Origin: Oscillatoriales cyanobacterium
GTDB taxonomy: Bacteria > Cyanobacteriota > Cyanobacteriia > CACIAM-69d
Assembly (NCBI GenBank): GCA_004292515.1
Contig: RDXB01000034.1
Location: 85,834-149,833, forward strand
Direction of reading: 5' to 3'
DNA length: 64,000 nucleotides
Shown here: positions 1-9,271 of the stretch, piece by piece
Layout of the letters: each line of letters begins with the position of its first letter
How positions within the stretch are numbered: the stretch's first letter is position 1
Made by a program: the position numbers and the translations under genes
Notes under the pieces: model-generated
Told to the model about the DNA's origin: nothing
What the model saw: the letters and a program-made list of their open reading frames with translations, nothing else
The model's database searches: none

Positions 1-633
1 CACCGGCTCTATGGGGGCGATCGCGGTTGGCAGCCCGACGCGCCCGTGACCTTGCAGGTGTGGGGGCGATCGCTCGATGGCCGCCAACTCTCCGCCATTG
101 CCGAAGCCTTACAGGAAGTGCAACTGCGGCTCGATCGGCTCGAAACCGACCATCCGGCCACCGCTGCGGTGGCAATTCAAGGGGGTTATGGTCTGGCCTT
201 TGTGCCCAACCCGGAGGCCCCTGCTGAACCCAGCGAGGCCGAAGCCGCCGAACCCAGCACCGCCGATTGCCTTTATTTGGATAAAACCCTGCGATCGGGC
301 GCAGAGATTCGCTACCCCGGCACGGTGGTGATTCGCGGCGATGCCAACCCCGGCAGCTCGATCGTGGCTGGCGGTGACATTTTGGTGTGGGGGCGACTCT
401 GTGGCGTGGCCCATGCGGGAGTGCCAGACAACACCAGCGCGATCGTCATGGCCCTGAACCTAGACACCAACCAAATCCGGATCGCCAACCGCACCGCGCG
501 CGTCCCCGCCTCCAACCTCGATAGCCCCTGCCCGGAAGTGGCCTACATTTCCGGCAAGAGCATTCGGATTTCGCCCGCGGCCGACTTTGCCAAAAACGAA
601 TTGCGATCGCGCCTAGGCGATCCCCAGCCCTAG
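1..633 (+). CDS. minC: septum site-determining protein MinC (5' partial)
   Basis: MinC inhibits FtsZ polymerisation away from midcell and is recruited to the membrane by MinD. The reading frame is open from base 1, so the N-terminal part lies outside the window; about 210 residues are visible. The last ~120 residues are the MinC C-terminal beta-helix domain, with the glycine-rich turns GDANPGSSIVAGGDILVWG and GVAHAG and the asparagine/isoleucine-rich strand IRIANRTAR. This is the domain that binds MinD and dimerises. minD follows after 130 bp and minE after that, the usual cyanobacterial minCDE order. The identity is firm; only the start is missing. Confidence 0.95.
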   Translation, partial: HRLYGGDRGWQPDAPVTLQVWGRSLDGRQLSAIAEALQEVQLRLDRLETDHPATAAVAIQGGYGLAFVPNPEAPAEPSEAEAAEPSTADCLYLDKTLRSGAEIRYPGTVVIRGDANPGSSIVAGGDILVWGRLCGVAHAGVPDNTSAIVMALNLDTNQIRIANRTARVPASNLDSPCPEVAYISGKSIRISPAADFAKNELRSRLGDPQP

Positions 634-763
634 CCACCGCTGACCCGCCAACCGCCCCGCGATCGCCATGCTAAATTGAATTGTCCAAACGGGTTGAGCA
701 CTGCCGCCTCCTCTGGATCATTCCTCCAGACCTCTCGATCGTCGTGAATTATCAGGCACTCGC

Positions 764-1573
764 ATGAGCCGCATTATCGTAATTACCTCCGGCAAAGGCG
801 GCGTAGGCAAAACCACCTGCACCGCCAACTTGGGCATGGCCCTGGCACAACTGGGGCGAAAAGTGGCGCTAGTGGATGCCGACTTTGGCCTGCGGAACTT
901 AGATCTGCTGCTGGGTCTCGAAAACCGCGTGGTCTACACCGCCGTGGAATACCTGGCCGGCGAGTGCCGCTTAGAGCAGGCCCTCGTCCGCGACAAGCGC
1001 CAGCCCCGGTTGGTGTTGATGCCTGCGGCCCAAAACCGCACCAAAGAATCGGTCACGCCCGACCAGATGAAAGCCTTGGTGCTGACCCTGGCCAAGAGTT
1101 TTGACTATGTGCTGGTGGACTGCCCCGCCGGAATTGAAATGGGCTTCCGCAATGCGATCGCCGCCGCCCGCGAAGCGATTATTGTCACCACACCGGAAAT
1201 TGCGGCGGTGCGCGATGCCGATCGCGTGGTGGGCCTGCTGGAAGCCGAGGGCATCAAAAACGTGCGTTTGGTGGTCAACCGCCTGCGGCCGAACATGGTG
1301 CAAGCCAACGACATGATGTCCGTGGACGATGTGCGCGAAATTTTAGCCATTCCGCTGTTGGGAATTTTGCCCGACGACGAGCGCGTGATCACCTCCACCA
1401 ACCGGGGCGAGCCGCTGGTGTTGTCGGAGCAAATGTCCGTGCCCAAACTGGCCCTCAGCAACATTGCCCGCCGCTTGGAGGGGCAAACGGTGGAGTTTTT
1501 GGACTTAACTGCCAATCACGATTCTCTGCTGAAGCGCTTTAAACGCTGGCTGAAAGGCGGGTCGCGCGGTTAG
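764..1573 (+). CDS. minD: septum site-determining ATPase MinD
   Basis: Membrane-associated ParA/MinD-family ATPase that positions MinC and, with MinE, sets the division site. At 269 residues it has the normal length. The deviant Walker A motif KGGVGKTT sits at about residues 11-18 with the signature lysine, followed by the DADFGLRNLD switch at about 40 and VDCPAG (Walker B) at about 120. The C-terminal LLKRFKRWLKGG is the amphipathic helix that binds the membrane. The ATG at 764 gives the conserved start MSRIIVITSGKGG. It lies between minC and minE on the same strand, probably one transcript, although the gap to minE is long (305 bp). Confidence 0.97.
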   Translation: MSRIIVITSGKGGVGKTTCTANLGMALAQLGRKVALVDADFGLRNLDLLLGLENRVVYTAVEYLAGECRLEQALVRDKRQPRLVLMPAAQNRTKESVTPDQMKALVLTLAKSFDYVLVDCPAGIEMGFRNAIAAAREAIIVTTPEIAAVRDADRVVGLLEAEGIKNVRLVVNRLRPNMVQANDMMSVDDVREILAIPLLGILPDDERVITSTNRGEPLVLSEQMSVPKLALSNIARRLEGQTVEFLDLTANHDSLLKRFKRWLKGGSRG

Positions 1574-1581
1574 CCTGAAAG

Positions 1582-1604
1582 GGCCTTAAGACTCCCTTAA
1601 GGCC
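1582..1604 (+). other. perfect 9-bp hairpin in the minD-minE spacer
   Basis: GGCCTTAAG (1582-1590) pairs perfectly with CTTAAGGCC (1596-1604) across a 5-base loop, nine bases after the minD stop. No T-run follows, so it is not a typical intrinsic terminator. It could stabilise the minD mRNA or attenuate minE. The rest of the 305-bp spacer (1574-1878) is C-rich with several GATCG words; I see no gene in it. Confidence 0.5.
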
Positions 1605-1878
1605 AGTCTGGCCGATCCGGCAGTCCCCGCGCTGCGATCGCCCCTGGGGTGGGTCTATCGCTCGATTGCGAGGGTCGATCGCCCCTGCTCGAAGGGTCGC
1701 CCGTGACCACCCGATCGCTATCCGCCGCCCGACTGCCCGACTCTGTGTAATCCTTCGCCCGTTTACCCCCGCTTGATTCCCCCCGCTTGATTGCATCTGC
1801 ACCGCCCGTTCCCTGACTGTCCGATCGCCCTTCGATTCCGATCGCCCTTCGATCCAGTGCGCCCCGTTAATCTGCGTC

Positions 1879-2328
1879 ATGCTAAGCGAACTTCTCGATA
1901 AATTATTTGCCCGCGATCCAGACAGCCGCAGCGTGGTGAAGCAGCGGTTGCAACTGTTGTTGGCCCACGATCGCGCAGATCTGTCGCCCCAAGCGCTTGA
2001 TCGGATGCGCCAAGAAATTCTCGATGTGATTTCCCGCTATGTGGAAATCGACAGCGAGGGGCTGCAATTCATGCTGGAAAATGATTTGCGGACCACGGCC
2101 TTAATCGCCAATGTACCCATTCGGCGGGTCAAACCAGAATCGGACGACCCAGAATCGGACGACGATGGCGATGACGAAACCCCTAATGCTGGCGACTCGG
2201 CTAATGCTGGCGACTCGGCCGCGGGCCGCAGGGCAAGGGACGGGGCGATCGCTAACAGTACAGACGAGAGCGACGAAATCATTGACCTTGACTCATTGCC
2301 CCTTGATGGCGGGCCGACGGTCTCCTAG
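1879..2328 (+). CDS. minE: cell division topological specificity factor MinE
   Basis: MinE stimulates MinD ATPase and drives Min oscillation. Residues 1-86 carry the family features: an amphipathic N-terminus ([13 protein letters not shown]), the MinD-contact segment with [14 protein letters not shown], and the topological specificity domain ending in [12 protein letters not shown]. The protein is 149 residues, clearly longer than usual (about 90-110), because of a C-terminal tail of about 60 residues rich in Asp, Glu and Ser with duplicated PESDD and NAGDSA units. The duplications are also visible in the DNA at 2146-2220. The tail looks disordered; its role is unknown. The start at 1879 matches the conserved N-terminus. 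Confidence 0.93.
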   Translation: MLSELLDKLFARDPDSRSVVKQRLQLLLAHDRADLSPQALDRMRQEILDVISRYVEIDSEGLQFMLENDLRTTALIANVPIRRVKPESDDPESDDDGDDETPNAGDSANAGDSAAGRRARDGAIANSTDESDEIIDLDSLPLDGGPTVS

Positions 2329-2335
2329 GGTGATG

Positions 2336-2425
2336 GTGCTTGCTTTGGAGACAGTGCTTGCTTTGGAGACGGTACTTGCTTTGGAGACGGTACTTGCTTC
2401 GGAAACGGTACTTGCTTCGGATCTA
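2336..2425 (+). repeat. 18-bp tandem array, five units
   Basis: Five consecutive 18-bp units with consensus GTACTTGCTTTGGAGACG start at 2336, 2354, 2372, 2390 and 2408. The first differs in two bases and the last two share TTCGGA in place of TTTGGA. The array begins 8 bp after the minE stop. It can be read in frame on either strand as a degenerate peptide, but it follows a clear stop codon and I treat it as noncoding. Confidence 0.85.
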
Positions 2426-2509
2426 ACTGGTTCGGCTGGGATGCAGACCAGCGCTGATTCGAGGGCGATCGCACGCAGCCCATCCCCCCCCCAAGCAACG
2501 CCTGCAACG

Positions 2510-5500
2510 CTACGACATGCCCAATTGGTGGCAAGGAATTTCAATCACAAATTCCGCGCCTTCGCCGGGAGTCGATCGGCAGCGCAACCGTCCGTTATGA
2601 CGTTCGGTGACAATTTGATAGCTAATTGACATACCCAAACCCGTGCCCTTACCGACGGGTTTAGTGGTGAAAAAGGGATCGAAGAGCCGCTGACGGACGG
2701 CCTCGGAAAAGCCCGGGCCATTATCTTTGATGCAGACTCGAACGCGATCGCCCTCCACGGCACTCGTACTGATGGTGATCGTACTGGGCTGCTCGTGAAT
2801 CTCCTGAGCGCTGCGGGCGAGATCGCGCTCATCCATCGCATCGATCGCATTCACCAAAATATTCATAAATACCTGGTTCAGTTGCCCCGCATAGCATTCC
2901 ACCCGGGGCAGTTTGCTATAGCGCTTAACCACCTGAATACCTACGTAATCTGACTTTGGCTTCAGGCGATTTTGCAAAATCAAGAGGGTACTATCAATCC
3001 CTTCATGCAGATCAACCGCCTTAAATTCTGCTTCATCCAGCCGCGAGAAATTTCGCAACGAAGTGACAATTTCTCGAATGCGATCGGCACCCACTCGCAT
3101 CGATTCCAGCAAGTTGGGAAAATCTTCAATCAAAAATTCCAGATCAATTTCTTCAATTAAAGTAGCCAACTCAGGATCAAGAGTTGGGAGCCGTTCTTGA
3201 TAAGCTGCGATCGCCCGCAGCAAATGTTGGGAATATTCGCGGGCATGGCACAAATTACCAAAAATGAAATTGACCGGATTATTAATTTCATGGGCCACGC
3301 CGGCCACAAGCTGACCCAGACTCGACATTTTTTCGCTTTGGATCAGTTGATTTTGAGTGCGCTGGAGCCGATGCAGCGTGGTTTCTAAATCATGGGCTTT
3401 GCGTTCGAGGGCCTGTTCAGCTTTGCGGCGCTGGGTAATATCCACCGCAGTGCCAATAATGCGGTAGATGTTGCCATCGGGGTCATAGAGCGGATTCAGA
3501 GTGGTGAGGGTAAAAATGACCTCGCCATGCTCAAGCTCCACCATTTGTTCACAGGAAATAATTTGCTGTAAATCTAAACAGCGTTCGTAGTTTTCTACTA
3601 AACTTGCGCCGACCTCTGGGCCAAAAACCTCGATCGGAGTGCGATTCAAGACCTGTTCAAAGCTGATGTTGGTGAGCTGGGCACAGCGTCGGTTCCAGCC
3701 AATGTAAGTAATGCGGCGATCGGTAGCCACATTAAGCATAAAAATCGAATGCTCAACCCCATCGTAAATACTGCGGAGGAAGGCTTCCTGCTCGGCCAGC
3801 TCGAGTTCGGCCAGTTTGCGATCGGTGATGTCCGTATGCACGCCCACCCACTCATACAGCGCGTTGGCATCATCCAAAATCGGCACGACGCGCGCGCTCA
3901 TGTAGCGATATTCGCCATCCCAGCGCTGCAACCGATGCTCCAGATCAAAGGGCTGTTTGGAGGCGATCGCCCCTAGCCAAGCCCGCTCCGTGGCCGATCG
4001 ATCCTCTGGATGCACCATCCGCAACCACCCCCAACCGCGCATATCTCGGCGACTTTGGCCGGTGAAATGCTGCCACTTGGGTTGGTCAGCAACAAACTCC
4101 CCACAGGAATCAGTGACCCACACAATTTGCGCCGTTGCTTCCACCAACGTGCGAAACCGCGTTTCGGTGCGGTGGCGGATCGCTTCAGCCTGTTTGAGGT
4201 CGCTAATATCCATCAAAATGCCATACAGGCGCACCACTCGACCCGTCGCGTTTTGCTCAGGAACGCCCTTGGTGCGAAAGTAGCGCGGCAGGCCATTGGC
4301 ACAATTCAGCCCCCGCAATTCCAAATCGTAGGACTGGCCGGTGTTGATGGCGAGGTCGATCGCCCCTTGCAAACGCTGGCAGGATTCGGGGCTGTACAGG
4401 GAAAGGGCGGTATCAAGATCCGGCGCTCCCAGTTCGATCGGGCGCTCAAAAATCCGAAACAGTTCATCAGACCATCGGATTTGACCGCTCATTAGGTCAT
4501 ATTCCCAAGATCCCAAGTGGGCCACGCGCTGCGCCTCTTGCAAGTTCTGCATGAGCTGCTGAAGCTGCATTTCCACTTGTCGCCGTTCTGTAATGTCGTA
4601 CATCACCGATACTGCGCCGATGTGCTGCTGATGGGCATCCAGCAGGGGTTGAGCATGGGCCACCACTAAGCGCGGAGGCTGCCCATGGGCCACAATTGCC
4701 ATCTCCTGATCTCGCACGCATTCCCCACCCGTTGCCCGCACGAGGGGAATGCGATCGACTGCGAGGGGCGTGGTTCCATCGGTTTCGAATAGGTTGTAGT
4801 GCTCTGACCATTGATCCACCGGGATCTCCCGGAGATCTTTGCCGTGCCATTCTCGGGCTGCACGGTTCAGGATCGTTAGCTGGCCACTGCTGTTGCAGGC
4901 CACAATCCCATCGGACACCGTTTCCAAAATCAAATGGCTAATGTTTTGTTGTTCTTGGAGGGCGGCTTCGGTGGTTTTGCGGGCCGTGACATCCAACAAC
5001 AAACCATCCCAAATCGCAACGCCATCGGTGAACGATCGGGCGCGGGCCGCCGCTTGCACCCATTTCAGCTCGCCTGTAGCATTGATGATGCGGAACTCAT
5101 CTTGCCAAGTGCTGATTTCGTGGTGGTAGCTGCAAGCCACCGCCTCCGTCACGGACTGCTGCACCTGGTGTAAGTCATCGGGATGGACTGATCCCCAAAT
5201 CTGACCGGCATCCGCTTGGGCCGCGGCGGGCGAAATTCCAAACAAATCTTGGCAGGTGGGGCCCAAATAGAGAAATTCACCCAGCTCGCTGTCAGGCGAC
5301 GATCGATATTGATAAATCACGCCAGGAATGCTGTCAGTGAGGCGTTGGAGGCGATCGATCACTTCCTGGAGGGCCTCTGTGACCTGCTGGCGCTCCGTCA
5401 CATCCAGCAAGAAGCCATCCGAGAGCAGCGTGCCACTGTCAGTAACTTCCATGTGGGACTTGCCTTGGATCCAGCGAATTTCGCCCGAGGGCAAACAAAC

Positions 5501-6589
5501 CCGGTAAAGGTGTTGCCAGTCCGTTTGTTGGGCGATCGCCTGGTTGATCGAGTCCTGAAACGCCGTCACATCATCGGGGTGAATGGTTTGCCACATGACG
5601 GCGGCATCGGCTAGCACCTGATCGGGCTGGACACCGAGTAGTTTCTGAGATCCAGAGCTGACATAGCGAAACTCACCCAGCCGATCGCCTGCCCGTCGCC
5701 GGTAGCGGTAAACCACGCCGGGGAGGTTATCGGATAGTTGGCGAAATCGTTCGTTGAGCTGCTCCAGTTCCGTCACGTCCTCATGGATCACAACCAAATA
5801 TTGGGGGCGATCGCCATCCCAAATCGTCACTCGCCGCGTGCGCAACAGCCGCTCTTCGCCATGGATCTGAGCCGTTTCGGGCAAGTCCACCACCTGCCGA
5901 CAGTGAAGCACCGCTTCATCGGTGGCTCGGAACTGGGCCGCTTGCTCCGGTGAAAACAAGTCATAGTCTTGGCAGCCCAACAAGTCCGCCGCCGATTGTC
6001 CCAACAGGGCTTCTGCCGCCGGGTTCAGGGTGCTGATCCGCAAGCCGGTTGCCTCTTTGACAATGACCGGAATCGGCAAGGCATCGAGCACCGAGGCGAG
6101 GAATGCTTTGGTGTTGTGTAGTTCTTCTTCGGCGGCGTGGCGATCGCTCACATCGATCGCCAATCCATCCCAAACCGTGCTCCCATCCAGTTGGCGCTCG
6201 GGCCGGGCAATCAGTTGCACCCACTTGGTGCGGCCCGAGGGCAAATTAAACCGCCCTTCCCACCGAAAGTCGCACAGGGTTTGGCTCGATTGCTCGGTGG
6301 CTGCCTGCATCGCTTGCCAATCCTGGGGATGCACCATCTCCAAGGAACGCAGCATGTCGGCTGGCTCCACCTCCAGCAACTCACGACAGGCGATCGAGGC
6401 ATAGGGAAAACTCATTTGCCCAGCCGAGTCGATGGCAAATTGGTAGACAACGCCGGGCAGGTTTTCGGTGAGGCGATCAAACTGAGTCTGTTGTTGCTGA
6501 ATCTGCTGCCGTAGGGCGTGAAGTTCCCGCTGGAGTGCCTGGAACTCAGGTTGGCGCGCTTCCGAATCGGGGAGGATGGGAGCAGTCAT
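2510..6589 (-). CDS. multi-PAS sensor histidine kinase
   Basis: A hybrid-free histidine kinase of 1,359 residues that should autophosphorylate in response to small ligands or redox state. I count eight successive PAS/PAC-like modules between about residues 40 and 1065. Repeated landmarks are LPGVVYQF/LPGVVYRY/IPGVIYQY at their starts and W-G-L-DVTER-like PAC ends. A coiled coil follows, then the HisKA box (SLGQLVAGVAHEINNPVNF, phospho-His at about 1110). The HATPase domain has an N-box around NAIDAMDE, then DNGPGF and GKGTGLGMSI. No membrane segment is visible, so it is probably cytosolic. I chose the ATG at 6589 (MTAPILPDSEA); the open frame runs 49 codons further upstream through a simple-sequence repeat that looks noncoding. 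No receiver gene is adjacent, so the partner is unknown. Confidence 0.9.
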   Translation of the reverse strand: MTAPILPDSEARQPEFQALQRELHALRQQIQQQQTQFDRLTENLPGVVYQFAIDSAGQMSFPYASIACRELLEVEPADMLRSLEMVHPQDWQAMQAATEQSSQTLCDFRWEGRFNLPSGRTKWVQLIARPERQLDGSTVWDGLAIDVSDRHAAEEELHNTKAFLASVLDALPIPVIVKEATGLRISTLNPAAEALLGQSAADLLGCQDYDLFSPEQAAQFRATDEAVLHCRQVVDLPETAQIHGEERLLRTRRVTIWDGDRPQYLVVIHEDVTELEQLNERFRQLSDNLPGVVYRYRRRAGDRLGEFRYVSSGSQKLLGVQPDQVLADAAVMWQTIHPDDVTAFQDSINQAIAQQTDWQHLYRVCLPSGEIRWIQGKSHMEVTDSGTLLSDGFLLDVTERQQVTEALQEVIDRLQRLTDSIPGVIYQYRSSPDSELGEFLYLGPTCQDLFGISPAAAQADAGQIWGSVHPDDLHQVQQSVTEAVACSYHHEISTWQDEFRIINATGELKWVQAAARARSFTDGVAIWDGLLLDVTARKTTEAALQEQQNISHLILETVSDGIVACNSSGQLTILNRAAREWHGKDLREIPVDQWSEHYNLFETDGTTPLAVDRIPLVRATGGECVRDQEMAIVAHGQPPRLVVAHAQPLLDAHQQHIGAVSVMYDITERRQVEMQLQQLMQNLQEAQRVAHLGSWEYDLMSGQIRWSDELFRIFERPIELGAPDLDTALSLYSPESCQRLQGAIDLAINTGQSYDLELRGLNCANGLPRYFRTKGVPEQNATGRVVRLYGILMDISDLKQAEAIRHRTETRFRTLVEATAQIVWVTDSCGEFVADQPKWQHFTGQSRRDMRGWGWLRMVHPEDRSATERAWLGAIASKQPFDLEHRLQRWDGEYRYMSARVVPILDDANALYEWVGVHTDITDRKLAELELAEQEAFLRSIYDGVEHSIFMLNVATDRRITYIGWNRRCAQLTNISFEQVLNRTPIEVFGPEVGASLVENYERCLDLQQIISCEQMVELEHGEVIFTLTTLNPLYDPDGNIYRIIGTAVDITQRRKAEQALERKAHDLETTLHRLQRTQNQLIQSEKMSSLGQLVAGVAHEINNPVNFIFGNLCHAREYSQHLLRAIAAYQERLPTLDPELATLIEEIDLEFLIEDFPNLLESMRVGADRIREIVTSLRNFSRLDEAEFKAVDLHEGIDSTLLILQNRLKPKSDYVGIQVVKRYSKLPRVECYAGQLNQVFMNILVNAIDAMDERDLARSAQEIHEQPSTITISTSAVEGDRVRVCIKDNGPGFSEAVRQRLFDPFFTTKPVGKGTGLGMSISYQIVTERHNGRLRCRSTPGEGAEFVIEIPCHQLGMS

Positions 6590-6664
6590 AAACCGAGAGT
6601 GAGTGGAAGCAAAATAGATAACAACTGTCAGTGCCAATCCCCGTCTTCTATTTAGTCTACAATT

Positions 6665-6740
6665 TCTCGATTTCCCGATTTCCCAATCTTGATTTCTCGA
6701 TTTTCCAATCCCGATTTTCCAATCCCGATTTTCCAATCCC
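6665..6740. repeat. 14-bp tandem array upstream of the PAS kinase
   Basis: GATTTTCCAATCCC is repeated three times perfectly (6699, 6713, 6727). It is preceded by degenerate units of the same kind (GATTTCCC, GATTTCTC) back to about 6665. It lies in the short divergent spacer between the kinase (minus) and the membrane-protein gene (plus), so it occupies what should be promoter space for both. Confidence 0.8.
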
Positions 6741-6768
6741 GCTTACGGTCTGACCAAGGCTCAACAGG

Positions 6769-7440
6769 ATGGCGGCTGGCAAGGTACATGATCACATCAC
6801 CCGTATTGTCGCGGGTTGTTCCTTTGTGGCGGTGGGTTTGGCCACGCGAAATCTTAACGTTGCGACTTGGATCATGCTGGGCTGTTGGCTCGGGGGCTAT
6901 TTTCTCAGTCCCGATTTAGATATTCGATCGCGCCCCTTTCAGCGTTGGGGGCCGCTGCGATCGCTCTGGTTGCCCTACCAAAAATCGATCGCCCACCGGT
7001 CAGCCTGGTCCCACGCGCCCATCATTGGCACAACCCTCCGCCTGTTGTATTTGGGCGTGATGGTGGGGGGGCTGGTTTTGGTGGGCATGGGTTGTGGGGC
7101 GATCGGTTTTTGGCTAGTGGGAGCGGGCGATCGCTATGCCAGCCTGGAAACCCTGTTGATCACGCAGCTCCAGGCCTTGTTCCGGTTTGTCTGGACGGAT
7201 GGGGGCAGCCACTTTTGGGCCGGCGTGATCGGGGTGGAATTGGGATCGATCGCCCATATCCTGACGGATCATTGGGACTCCTGGCGCAAGCGACAAGCCA
7301 AGCAGCGGCAAAAACGCCGCCCACCCAAGGGCACTTCGTCCCACCAATCGACTCAAACTCCTTCCCCCCAAGGCTCCAAACGCCAACGCTCTACCCCAAC
7401 TCGGCGATCGACCCAGACCCGGCCAGCCCGCAAGTCCTAG
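6769..7440 (+). CDS. DUF2227-like putative metal-binding membrane protein
   Basis: A 223-residue protein resembling the cyanobacterial family annotated as uncharacterised metal-binding protein (DUF2227). The N-terminus has HDHITR, followed by a SPDLDIRS motif, an IAHRSAWSHAPIIGTTLRLLY segment and a late HILTDHWDSW motif. These conserved His/Asp clusters are the basis of the metal-binding label. At least two hydrophobic stretches (about 35-50 and 85-115) suggest a membrane protein. The last 50 residues are basic and rich in Q, K and T, probably disordered. The biochemical role is unknown. The ATG at 6769 gives MAAGKVHDHIT, consistent with family starts. Confidence 0.75.
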   Translation: MAAGKVHDHITRIVAGCSFVAVGLATRNLNVATWIMLGCWLGGYFLSPDLDIRSRPFQRWGPLRSLWLPYQKSIAHRSAWSHAPIIGTTLRLLYLGVMVGGLVLVGMGCGAIGFWLVGAGDRYASLETLLITQLQALFRFVWTDGGSHFWAGVIGVELGSIAHILTDHWDSWRKRQAKQRQKRRPPKGTSSHQSTQTPSPQGSKRQRSTPTRRSTQTRPARKS

Positions 7441-7512
7441 ACCATGCACCGTTGATTAACCCTAGGCGATCGGCTGGGGGAGCGATCGCCCCGATCACGA
7501 TCCCGATCCCGA

Positions 7513-8763
7513 TCACGACAACCAGCGCCGACGCAGCAGATCCAAGGCATTGCAAGCACTGACATAACGAATCCAGTCCCGATCGCGCTGGGAGCCAAGC
7601 CGCATTTCATGGGTGGTCACACCATCGGGACCCGCAATTCCCGCATAAACCAGCCCCACGGGTTTGTCGGCCGTGCCACCATCGGGCCCCGCAATCCCCG
7701 TGAGACTAATGGCCCAAGTGCTGCCCAGGCGATCGCGCGCCCCGATCGCCATTTCCTTAGCCGTTTCGTGACTGACCGCCCCAAATTGTTCTAGGGTTTG
7801 ACCTGCCACCCCCAACAGGGCCTGCTTAATCCGGTTGTCATAGGCAATTACGCCGCCCAAGAAATAGGCCGAACTGCCCGCCACCGCCGTCAGCAAGTGC
7901 CCCAAGCCGCCCCCGGTGCAAGACTCCGCCGTCCCCAAAGTTTCGCCGCGATCGCCCAGCAACCGCCCCACCACGATCGGCAACGTGTCCTGATCAAAGC
8001 CATAGCAATCGGCCCCCAGGCGATCGCGCAACTGTTGCACCATCGGCTCCACCTTGGCCAGCGCTGCCTCCGTTGTGGCCGCCGCCGCCGACACCCGCAG
8101 CTTCACCGACCCACGGTTGGCATAGGGAGCCACCATTGGATCACTGCTGGCCAGGCAATCCGCCACCCGTTCCGCCAGGGTCGATTCGGGAATGCCCCAG
8201 AACTTGAGCGTGCGCGACACGATCGTCCGCTGTGACCAGCCCTGCGATCGCAAATAGGGCGCGGCCACCTCTGCCCACATGGTCTGCATTTCGCTGGGCA
8301 CACCGGGAAAAGTCAGCACCAACAGCCCCGGCACGGGCTGCCAAATCATGCCCGGCGCAGTGCCCACCCGATTGGTCAACAGATCAGCCCCGGCCGGTTG
8401 CAGGGCTTGCTTGCGATTGCTAGGCGACATCACCCGACCGCGCTGGGCAAATTTTTGCTCAATGTCGGCAATCACGGCCGGATGCTCCACCAGGGGCGCA
8501 TCGAAGAACTGGGCGATCGCCTCCGTGGTCAGATCATCGGGCGTGGGGCCCAAGCCGCCCGTAAAAATCAACAGGCGCGATCGCCCACAGGCCGTAGCGA
8601 TCGCCCGTTGTAGCCGCTGAGGGTTATCGCCCACCACCGTTTGGTAATAGTGCGGAATGCCCAGCGCCGCCAGTTGTTGCGCCAAAAACTGAGCATTACC
8701 GTTGAGAATATCGCCAAGCAATAGCTCAGTACCGACGCAAATAACTTCAGCGCTGGGGGTCAT
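7513..8763 (-). CDS. cinA: CinA-family nicotinamide mononucleotide deamidase / competence-damage protein
   Basis: A 416-residue full-length CinA. The N-terminal MoaB/MogA-like (COG1058) half shows GTELLLGDILNGN and TGGLGPTPDDLTTEAIA. The C-terminal half is the PncC-type amidase that hydrolyses nicotinamide mononucleotide, with AESCTGGGLGHLLTAVAGSS at about 280 and SLTGIAGPDGG near 365. It works in NAD salvage and, as known for bacteria, is often linked to DNA damage or competence. It is convergent with the DUF2227 gene; the 72-bp gap between them holds GATCCCGATC-type simple repeats. The ATG at 8763 gives the conserved MTPSAEVICVGTELLLG. Confidence 0.95.
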   Translation of the reverse strand: MTPSAEVICVGTELLLGDILNGNAQFLAQQLAALGIPHYYQTVVGDNPQRLQRAIATACGRSRLLIFTGGLGPTPDDLTTEAIAQFFDAPLVEHPAVIADIEQKFAQRGRVMSPSNRKQALQPAGADLLTNRVGTAPGMIWQPVPGLLVLTFPGVPSEMQTMWAEVAAPYLRSQGWSQRTIVSRTLKFWGIPESTLAERVADCLASSDPMVAPYANRGSVKLRVSAAAATTEAALAKVEPMVQQLRDRLGADCYGFDQDTLPIVVGRLLGDRGETLGTAESCTGGGLGHLLTAVAGSSAYFLGGVIAYDNRIKQALLGVAGQTLEQFGAVSHETAKEMAIGARDRLGSTWAISLTGIAGPDGGTADKPVGLVYAGIAGPDGVTTHEMRLGSQRDRDWIRYVSACNALDLLRRRWLS

Positions 8764-8853
8764 CGTGCAACGCTCCGCACAGGATCGAAAGCAAGCTTAA
8801 AAATTCAGTTCGACCCATTTCCCATCAGACCAGCTTGCCCAGCCCAATTGATC

Positions 8854-8937
8854 GCTGATGATCAATCGCTGATGATCAATCACTGATGATCAATCGCTCA
8901 CGGACACCCGCTCACGGACACCCGCTCACGGACACTC
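8854..8937. repeat. 14-bp tandem array of two unit types (3 + 3)
   Basis: Six contiguous 14-bp units: GCTGATGATCAATC-type at 8854, 8868 and 8882, then GCTCACGGACACCC-type at 8896, 8910 and 8924. The two types differ in sequence apart from the leading GCT but share the 14-bp period. The array lies in the 508-bp divergent spacer between cinA (minus) and the thioredoxin gene (plus). The rest of that spacer (8938-9271) is GATCG-rich with no gene visible. Confidence 0.85.
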
Positions 8938-9271
8938 CGTAATCAGTCGATTCATCAATAAATCGATCGACCGTGGCGATTTTGGCAAACTGGGGCTATC
9001 TTTTGGTGAATCGACATTTGAATCGGCTCTATTGTAGCGCCGAGATCTGACTGATTCAACTGTTTCAAATGCTTGTTTGCAGGGGCGATTGCGATTTGGA
9101 AAGAGGCTCGATTCAGCCCATTTTTTGAGAGTCAGATCTGAGCGATCGATGCTTGCGATCAGTCAAAGCAACTGACCCAAGCGATCGATCACAGGATCGC
9201 TCTCCAAAATTAATCGCCATCGCTATCCTGCCCTTGCCCCATCAGATTGCTAGGAAAAACGAAGGAAAACC

